The notes beneath the pieces are model-generated. The model ran no database searches. It saw only the letters and a list, made by a program, of their open reading frames with translations, and had not been told where the DNA came from. Positions 5,039 through 9,434 of a stretch of DNA of 9,434 nt are shown piece after piece; position 1 is the first letter of the stretch; each line of letters opens with the position of its first letter. The position numbers and the translations under genes were made by a program. The stretch spans positions 1-9,434 of the forward strand of contig JBFGLJ010000107.1 in NCBI GenBank assembly GCA_041576235.1, written 5' to 3'. This DNA comes from JABDII01 sp041576235. GTDB lineage: Bacteria; Gemmatimonadota; Gemmatimonadetes; Gemmatimonadales; GWC2-71-9.

Positions 5039-7657
5039 ATGCGTCCCGGGCGAAACCACTACCTGCCGCCTGACCCCGAGGCATATCGCCGCGCCCGTCA
5101 CCCGCGCGGCCGCGTCATCGTCATCGCCCCGACACGCGCTGCCTGCGAAACCATCGAACTTGCCCTCGGCCTGCATGTCCCGACCCTCCTGGAGCGTCAA
5201 CACGGGAGTCAAATCCGCCGATGGGCGGCGGAGGGCTCCGGATTCGGCATCGTTGCAGGAACAGGGACCGGCAAGACCTTGGGCATTCGCCCGATCGCCG
5301 AGGAAATTCTCCAGGATGTCTTGCTCGTGGGCGTCGTCAACCGCGAGCGCGAGGCCACGCCCGATACCCCGAACTGGAACGTGATCATCGTCACCACAGG
5401 GATCGCGCGGCGGTGGTTCGAAGATGAGCTGATCACCGAGCGCGACACGCTGATCGTCGATGAGATCCACCAGACCTCGGCCGAACTCGAGCTGTGCCTG
5501 GCCTTGGGCAAACGGGCCGGCTGTCGGTTCATCTGGCTCAGTGCCACGGTCGATCCCAGCTTCTACGCCGATTACCTGGACTCCAGTGAAGTCCTGACGA
5601 CATCGGCCTTCGATCCCAAGCTCGAGGCCAAGGTGTCGGTGATCCCGACCCGGGTCGATGAATTTCTCGATGCGAAGTATCTCCGCCGGATCATCAAAGA
5701 GAAGCGTGGCGTGGCGGTATTCGTCCCGACCCGGGCCGAGGTGGAGCAACTCGCCCACGGCTTGGGCGCGCAGTGGCAGCGCCTGACGACGGCGTTCTAC
5801 CACGGGGGCGAACCCATTCGGGTCATTCGACCATTCCTCGAGGGCGAGGTCGAGCATCCCTGGCTGCTCGCCATGACCGCGGCTGGCCAGTCGGCCCTCA
5901 ACCTCCCTGGCCTCAACACGGTAGTGATCTATGATGCCCGCTACGGCGTGGTCGTGGATCGCGGCCGCAACGTGCTGCATCGATTGTACCTGGGCCCAAA
6001 CGAGATCCTGCAAATGGCCGGCCGCGTGCACGGTCGCGTGCCCCAGGGCGAGGTGGCGATTCTCTCCGACCGAGATCTCGAGTTCGACCGGCTGAAGCCA
6101 GGCCCGCCGGAGTTCCAGCTGGCGGGGGACGCCGAGCGGGTGGCGATCACCTGCGCATCGCTGGGGGTGGACGCTCGAGGGTTGGACCTTCCGGTGCCGC
6201 TGGACCGAGTGGCGTACGAGACGGCCGTGAACCTCCTCACCTCGCGTGGACTCATCGAGCATGGACGGCTCACGACGTACGGCAGGGAAGTCGAATCGCT
6301 CCCGGTCGAACGACCGTGGGGGGAGCTGCTAGTGCATGCCGACGCCGACCTGATCCCGGTTGTCGGGGTGGCGGCGAATATCGATTCGCTCTATCGCATG
6401 ACCCGGCAAGAGCGCGATCTCCACGGTCTTGTGGTGAACGGAAGCGATCATCTCACGGCCTACAACATCTTCGCCCAGGCCCTCAACCAGCATGGATTCA
6501 TGGGCACCGTGTACGGGTTGCCTCGCCACGTGTTTGACGAAAGCCTGGATGCCTGGTCCGCGGACCGTGGCGTGCTCCTCAAGGCCATCGAGGATGCGGC
6601 GCTCGGGCTCGCTGCCGTCTATCGCTCCCTGGAGTCGCCGCTCCCCTCCCAGTTGCCATACATCACCAAGGACCTGAGGCACCGATTCATCGATCTCGTA
6701 GCGCGCGTCGGCCCGTTCGATCTGGTCATCGACGAGCAAACCGTGGACGGACAGGAGGCCCGCGTCGCCCGGGAGTCGATGGCGGGAAGCTGGGGCGCGG
6801 TGGCCGGGACCATTCGCTACTTCGCCGATCGATTCGGCATCCCCCGGGCCTCGATCGAGGGCACCACCATTCCCTACGACTTGGTCAAGCGCTATGCGAG
6901 GCCTGGGCCGCCGGTCGTGACGGTCACTGGTCCCCGCAAGCGCCAGCACTTGAGCGTGTCCCGCCATCAGGAGTATTTCGGCTTCGAGGTGGAGGCTGAG
7001 ACGTCGACTCTTCCCGACCCCGCTCCTCCCGCTCTCCACGAACTCGTCCGCGAGGCCTTGACCGATGCCCTCCTGGCCGGCAACACCAATCACCCCGACC
7101 AGCGGAGCCTTCGCCGAGCCCTGGACGAGCTGGGCGAGCTATACCGGCGTTCGGGCGGCGCGCTGGAGGACCTGGCCCCCTCGAAGCTGCGAGGCTTGGT
7201 CAGGGGTCAGATGGATGACGTCGACGGGTGGCGCGCCTTCCGCGCGGTTCCTGTCAGCCTCGACCTCGACGCCCTCGTCAAACCTGCCGTGCGACGTCGG
7301 CTCGAAGCGCTTCCTTCCAAGATCCAGCTGCTCGGCGATGCCGTGCCGCTGGACTACCTGATCGAAGGCCACACCGGTGAGGGCGTTCTCCAACTCCGGC
7401 TTCGTGAGGGGCAAGCGCGACGGTTGAAGGAGGCGGATCTCCCGGCCCTCGGCCGCCCGCTCCGTTTTGTGGTGATGCGCGGTCAGCGCCCTGCGGTCAG
7501 GGCGGCATCCTTGACCGACCTCAAGGCCAAACTGCGCGATCTCCGCAAGGGCAACGGCGAGACCCGCCGTGGCCGGCGCCCACGGGGCAATGGTCGGAAA
7601 GGGGGGCGGCGAACTCCCGGCGGGCGTCGGCGCGGTCCCAAGAATCGCCGCCGGTGA
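5039..7657 (+). CDS. divergent DEAH-box (SF2, HrpA/HrpB-like) helicase with basic tail
   Basis: Predicted NTP-dependent RNA helicase of 872 residues. Core motifs in order: Walker A GTGTGKT (74-80), TTG (119-121, motif Ib-like), DEIH (141-144), SAT (168-170), FVPTR (228-232, motif IV), TAAGQSALNLPGL (280-292, motif V) and QMAGRVHGR (325-333, motif VI; usually QRAGRAGR). The region after motif VI carries helicase-associated winged-helix and ratchet-like sequence, and about 770-820 (PLDYLIEGHTGEGVLQLRL) recalls the HrpB C-terminus. The last ~40 residues are an Arg/Gly/Lys tail, probably disordered and nucleic-acid binding. The N-terminal 60 residues before Walker A are unusual and include APTRAACETIELALG (30-44). 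No good Shine-Dalgarno precedes the ATG at 5039. A terminator-like hairpin lies upstream, and the next gene overlaps its stop. The substrate and whether it acts on mRNA, rRNA or DNA are not shown. Confidence 0.82.
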   Translation: MRPGRNHYLPPDPEAYRRARHPRGRVIVIAPTRAACETIELALGLHVPTLLERQHGSQIRRWAAEGSGFGIVAGTGTGKTLGIRPIAEEILQDVLLVGVVNREREATPDTPNWNVIIVTTGIARRWFEDELITERDTLIVDEIHQTSAELELCLALGKRAGCRFIWLSATVDPSFYADYLDSSEVLTTSAFDPKLEAKVSVIPTRVDEFLDAKYLRRIIKEKRGVAVFVPTRAEVEQLAHGLGAQWQRLTTAFYHGGEPIRVIRPFLEGEVEHPWLLAMTAAGQSALNLPGLNTVVIYDARYGVVVDRGRNVLHRLYLGPNEILQMAGRVHGRVPQGEVAILSDRDLEFDRLKPGPPEFQLAGDAERVAITCASLGVDARGLDLPVPLDRVAYETAVNLLTSRGLIEHGRLTTYGREVESLPVERPWGELLVHADADLIPVVGVAANIDSLYRMTRQERDLHGLVVNGSDHLTAYNIFAQALNQHGFMGTVYGLPRHVFDESLDAWSADRGVLLKAIEDAALGLAAVYRSLESPLPSQLPYITKDLRHRFIDLVARVGPFDLVIDEQTVDGQEARVARESMAGSWGAVAGTIRYFADRFGIPRASIEGTTIPYDLVKRYARPGPPVVTVTGPRKRQHLSVSRHQEYFGFEVEAETSTLPDPAPPALHELVREALTDALLAGNTNHPDQRSLRRALDELGELYRRSGGALEDLAPSKLRGLVRGQMDDVDGWRAFRAVPVSLDLDALVKPAVRRRLEALPSKIQLLGDAVPLDYLIEGHTGEGVLQLRLREGQARRLKEADLPALGRPLRFVVMRGQRPAVRAASLTDLKAKLRDLRKGNGETRRGRRPRGNGRKGGRRTPGGRRRGPKNRRR

Positions 7658-8115
7658 TCATGCGCGCCGGCCCCGTCGCCTTCTTGCTCGTGGCCAGCTG
7701 CTCCCGCGAGCCGTCCGAGGTCTACATTCCCGCCCCTGACTTCACGCAATCGTTGTCGATCGCCACCGCCCAAGGGCCGCGTGCGGGGATCCGGGTTGGT
7801 GAACCCCTGCGCCTCCATGCCGCGCGTCGTACCGGGCCCTGGATACGGGTCGCGCGGGCCTCGCTGCCCGAGAACGCCTGCTGGCTAGCGGTGTCGCCAC
7901 CCGACTTCGAGCGCGAGGTCGCAGCCACTGTCAGGTGGCACGTGGAGCCGCCGCACCAGGCGACGTTCAACGGCGGCCTTCGGCCCGATGGCACCCGCGA
8001 AGTGGTGTTCGCCGCGCCGGGCACGTACCGGCTCACGGCCGTGAGCGCCTCTTGGTGCGGGGAGCCGTTCGGCGGAGACACGCTGGCCGTCGAGGTGGAC
8101 GCAGCGGCGGACTAG
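7654..8115 (+). CDS. putative lipoprotein of unknown function
   Basis: A 153-residue protein with a short signal sequence ending in a lipobox-like VASC (13-16), so lipidation at Cys16 and anchoring in the envelope are likely. Ser at +2 would favour the outer membrane in a Gram-negative. The GTG at 7654 overlaps the helicase TGA by 4 nt (GTGA) and gives a 16-residue signal; the ATG at 7660 would leave only 14 residues, short for a lipoprotein signal. The mature part alternates short hydrophobic strands (AATVRWHVEPP, REVVFAAPGTYRLTAVSA, DTLAVEV), suggesting an Ig-like beta-sandwich. Two Cys (NACW and SWCG) could pair in a disulfide. No family is recognised. The overlap suggests co-transcription with the helicase, an unexpected partner for an envelope protein. 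Its TAG stop shares bases with the stop of the converging tetR gene. Confidence 0.68.
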   Translation: MIMRAGPVAFLLVASCSREPSEVYIPAPDFTQSLSIATAQGPRAGIRVGEPLRLHAARRTGPWIRVARASLPENACWLAVSPPDFEREVAATVRWHVEPPHQATFNGGLRPDGTREVVFAAPGTYRLTAVSASWCGEPFGGDTLAVEVDAAAD

Positions 8116-8672
8116 GCGGGAAGGAGGGCGAGCCACGCTCCGTGATAGGTGTCCCGCACGGTGTCCGGCGGCGTTCCCGCCAACAACTCGGCCTCTAGGC
8201 CATCGAGCGCGGCGCGTAGGGCGCGCGCCTGGACCGGGTCGATGGACGGCAATTCGAGCGCTCGGGCGACGGCCCGGGCGAACTCACCGAGTCTGGTGTC
8301 GTCGTAGACGAGCGGGGGCTCGCTCGCCGGCCGGGTGCCGAGGACGCCGAACCACGCCGCGGAGGCCCCCGAGGCCGCGTCGCTCCGGAGCACTTTCCAC
8401 AGGGCGTCCACCCCGCCAGTGCCTCCGCCCACGCCCACCCTCCTGTCGCGGGCCCCGGTCGAACGGGTGAGGGCTCGGAGCCGGCGGTCGAAGCGCTGGT
8501 CGGCGAGGCGCCTGGCCACCTGGTGCAGCAAGCGGGCCTTGGTGCCATGGTGGTAGTGGACCAGGCCCTTTGCGCATTTGGCCTGGGCGGCGACGGCGTC
8601 GATGGTCCAGTTGTCGAGTCCATGCTCGATGAGGACCTTGAGGCCGGCGTCGACGATGTCGTCCTTGATCAC
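8112..8672 (-). CDS. TetR/AcrR-family transcriptional regulator
   Basis: A 186-residue one-component repressor-type regulator. The N-terminal DNA-binding domain (about 3-50) ends with the characteristic helix-turn-helix TIDAVAAQAKCAKGLVHYHH (23-42) followed by GTKARLLHQV, the usual TetR helix-4 start. The C-terminal ligand/dimer domain is not assignable to a known ligand class and has a Gly-rich loop (VGVGGGTGG). Start: GTG at 8672 has GGGGGAG about 6 nt upstream; the GTG at 8690 would add only six residues and lacks that site. Upstream lie a TTGAGA-N18-TAGATT promoter and a perfect palindrome over the expected transcription start, so autoregulation is likely. It is divergent from the PAS/Fis-type gene, which it may also control. 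It converges on the lipoprotein gene with overlapping stop codons. Confidence 0.88.
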   Translation of the reverse strand: MIKDDIVDAGLKVLIEHGLDNWTIDAVAAQAKCAKGLVHYHHGTKARLLHQVARRLADQRFDRRLRALTRSTGARDRRVGVGGGTGGVDALWKVLRSDAASGASAAWFGVLGTRPASEPPLVYDDTRLGEFARAVARALELPSIDPVQARALRAALDGLEAELLAGTPPDTVRDTYHGAWLALLPA

Positions 8673-8692
8673 GTCCCTCTCCCCCAACACTT

Positions 8693-8708
8693 GACTGACT
8701 GGTCAGTC
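8693..8708. promoter_or_regulatory. TetR-type palindromic operator
   Basis: GACTGAC-TG-GTCAGTC is a perfect 7-bp inverted repeat with a 2-nt centre, the size usual for TetR-family operators. It begins 2 bp downstream of the tetR -10 (8710-8715) and covers the expected transcription start, so binding would block the promoter. That the adjacent TetR is the protein that binds is inferred from position. Confidence 0.75.
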
Positions 8709-8709
8709 T

Positions 8710-8739
8710 AATCTAGCTGCTCTGCCCTCGATTTCTCAA
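8710..8739 (-). promoter_or_regulatory. tetR promoter
   Basis: On the minus strand TTGAGA (8739-8734) and TAGATT (8715-8710) are separated by 18 nt, a good sigma-70-type match in GC-rich DNA. Transcription would start around 8703, inside the palindromic operator and about 30 nt before the preferred GTG of tetR. Confidence 0.55.
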
Positions 8740-8790
8740 GGCTGGGGGCACCGGTTGACATGTCCATTCCAGCCGAGGCGATTCGTCTCA

Positions 8791-8798
8791 TTGTACAA
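8791..8798. promoter_or_regulatory. TTGTACAA palindrome, copy 2
   Basis: The same octamer as at 4302-4309, and like it preceded by TCTCATTGT-type sequence. It lies about 70 nt upstream of the preferred start of the PAS/Fis-type regulator, in the intergenic region divergent from tetR. A shared DNA-binding protein is possible but inferred only. Confidence 0.35.
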
Positions 8799-8870
8799 CG
8801 GGGCCCGATCCCTTACCCTTGGCGATGTCGCGTCTTGAAACCTCAGGCGTGGCTGCGCCGTATCGAGCTT

Positions 8871-9332
8871 ATGAGCATGACTGATAACTCTGCCCCTCCG
8901 TCGCTCCCGTCGGTGTTCTCACCGCTCGCGAAGGCCCTGCTCAACGGGTTTTCGGAGGGGGTGGTGGTATTCGATCCCAACGGGAAGATCCTCTACGCCA
9001 GCCAGCCGGCCAGGGAGTTGCTGGACACCCCGATCGAACTGGAGGACGCAACCTCGCTGCAGCCCAAGCTCGCCGCCATAGGGGGCCGGGTCCGCTCGCT
9101 CAAGGCCGGGTCGGTGGTCCTGGGTGAAGCCATGTTCATCCCCGGTGGGTCGGGACCGGCGACCCTGGCCGACCGTGAACGCGAGGCCATTGTCAAGTCG
9201 CTCGACGCCCACAACTGGAAGTTGGCGGAGACGGCCAAGTACCTTGGCATTAGTCGGACCACGCTCTGGCGCAGGCTCAAGGCCTACGGCATCCATCGCG
9301 ATGGTCGGAGCCGCTGGGCGTCATCGGCCTGA
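8871..9332 (+). CDS. small regulator with PAS-like domain and Fis-type HTH
   Basis: A 153-residue putative transcription factor. Residues 22-55 (LLNGFSEGVVVFDPNGKILYASQPARELL) match the start of a PAS sensor fold. The middle (about 75-92) is too short for a full PAS domain, so the domain is reduced or atypical. Residues 99-143 (LADREREAIVKSLDAHNWKL followed by AETAKYLGISRTTLWRRLKAYGI) are a Fis-type helix-turn-helix as in NtrC-family activators, but the central AAA+ sigma-54 domain is absent. It therefore cannot remodel sigma-54 polymerase by itself. Starts: ATG at 8871 (or 8877) is preferred; the ATG at 8760 would place the TTGTACAA palindrome inside coding sequence and add an unconserved N-terminus. 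The ribosome site is weak (GAG). It is divergent from tetR and may be controlled by it. Direct DNA binding without ATPase activity is the likely mode. Confidence 0.78.
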   Translation: MSMTDNSAPPSLPSVFSPLAKALLNGFSEGVVVFDPNGKILYASQPARELLDTPIELEDATSLQPKLAAIGGRVRSLKAGSVVLGEAMFIPGGSGPATLADREREAIVKSLDAHNWKLAETAKYLGISRTTLWRRLKAYGIHRDGRSRWASSA

Positions 9333-9386
9333 ATCACCCCCCGAGAGCCCAAGCGCAGGATCCGCTCGACCGGGCCGGTCTCAGCC

Positions 9387-9419
9387 GGGGGTCCGTGGGT
9401 TGACCCTGGCGGGACCCCC
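9387..9419 (+). terminator. candidate hairpin downstream of the PAS/Fis-type gene
   Basis: GGGGGTCC (9387-9394) and GGACCCCC (9412-9419) form an 8-bp GC stem, with an inner GGGT/ACCC pair that can extend it. No T-run follows, only C-rich sequence, so this is a weak terminator candidate. The last 100 bases of the window otherwise show no gene. Confidence 0.35.
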
Positions 9420-9434
9420 CCTCACGCTCCCCCC

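Noticed and set aside
4922..6262. 446-codon open frame on the minus strand opposite the helicase
   Set aside because: Antisense frame kept open by GC-rich codon bias. Its translation shows no domain motifs, while the plus strand has a full helicase motif series.
6329..7093. 254-codon minus-strand frame opposite the helicase C-terminal half
   Set aside because: Same antisense effect; no recognisable motifs, no ribosome site, fully inside a real gene.
8755..8760. TTGACA as a -35 element for the PAS/Fis-type gene
   Set aside because: No -10-like hexamer at 16-19 nt spacing; the nearest candidate TACAAC is 33 nt away.
8760..8870. 37-residue N-terminal extension of the PAS/Fis-type regulator
   Set aside because: No domain similarity, and it would place a repeated intergenic palindrome in coding sequence; the ATG at 8871 starts a normal protein.
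1..9434. Mobile-element, phage, tRNA or rRNA signals
   Set aside because: No transposase, integrase, terminal inverted repeats, tRNA cloverleaf or rRNA sequence was recognised on either strand.

Overview
This is a high-GC, densely packed bacterial chromosomal segment of housekeeping and accessory genes. It contains no phage, insertion-sequence, CRISPR, rRNA or tRNA signal. GTG starts, long spurious antisense frames, a NPFRW/GGEGS-type phosphofructokinase, a lipoprotein signal and a divergent DEAH helicase suggest a Gram-negative soil or sediment lineage. Gemmatimonadota is my guess, but the sequence alone does not prove it; Acidobacteriota or a myxobacterial-type lineage remain possible.

Left part (1-4240). 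The 3' end of a 6-phosphofructokinase gene runs rightward into the window edge and meets a leftward operon head-on, the two stop codons sharing bases. That operon reads PTPS-family pterin enzyme (queD-like), pabB, pabA. A 37-nt gap separates the first two genes and an ATGA overlap joins pabB to pabA. Divergent from the operon lies the 5-formyltetrahydrofolate cyclo-ligase gene. Together they form a compact folate cluster: PabAB makes aminodeoxychorismate for the p-aminobenzoate half, the PTPS enzyme probably acts on dihydroneopterin triphosphate for the pterin half (and/or queuosine), and the cyclo-ligase returns 5-formyl-THF to the active pool.

Middle part (4241-8115). A regulatory-looking gap with a TTGTACAA palindrome and a sigma-54-like element precedes a small secreted His/Arg/Tyr-rich protein with an Asp/Tyr tail. 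A 140-nt gap holding three inverted repeats, including a perfect 18-bp stem, separates it from an 872-residue divergent DEAH-box helicase. A putative 153-residue lipoprotein gene overlaps the helicase stop by 4 nt.

Right part (8112-9434). A TetR-family regulator converges on the lipoprotein gene, again with overlapping stop codons. It is divergent from a small PAS-plus-Fis-type-HTH regulator. Their shared intergenic region holds a perfect 16-bp palindromic operator next to a plausible tetR promoter, and a second copy of the TTGTACAA palindrome.

No clear-cut novel defence or mobile system is visible. The points most worth follow-up are the pterin synthase carrying both catalytic signatures inside a folate cluster, the unusual helicase with its coupled lipoprotein, and the repeated intergenic palindrome.
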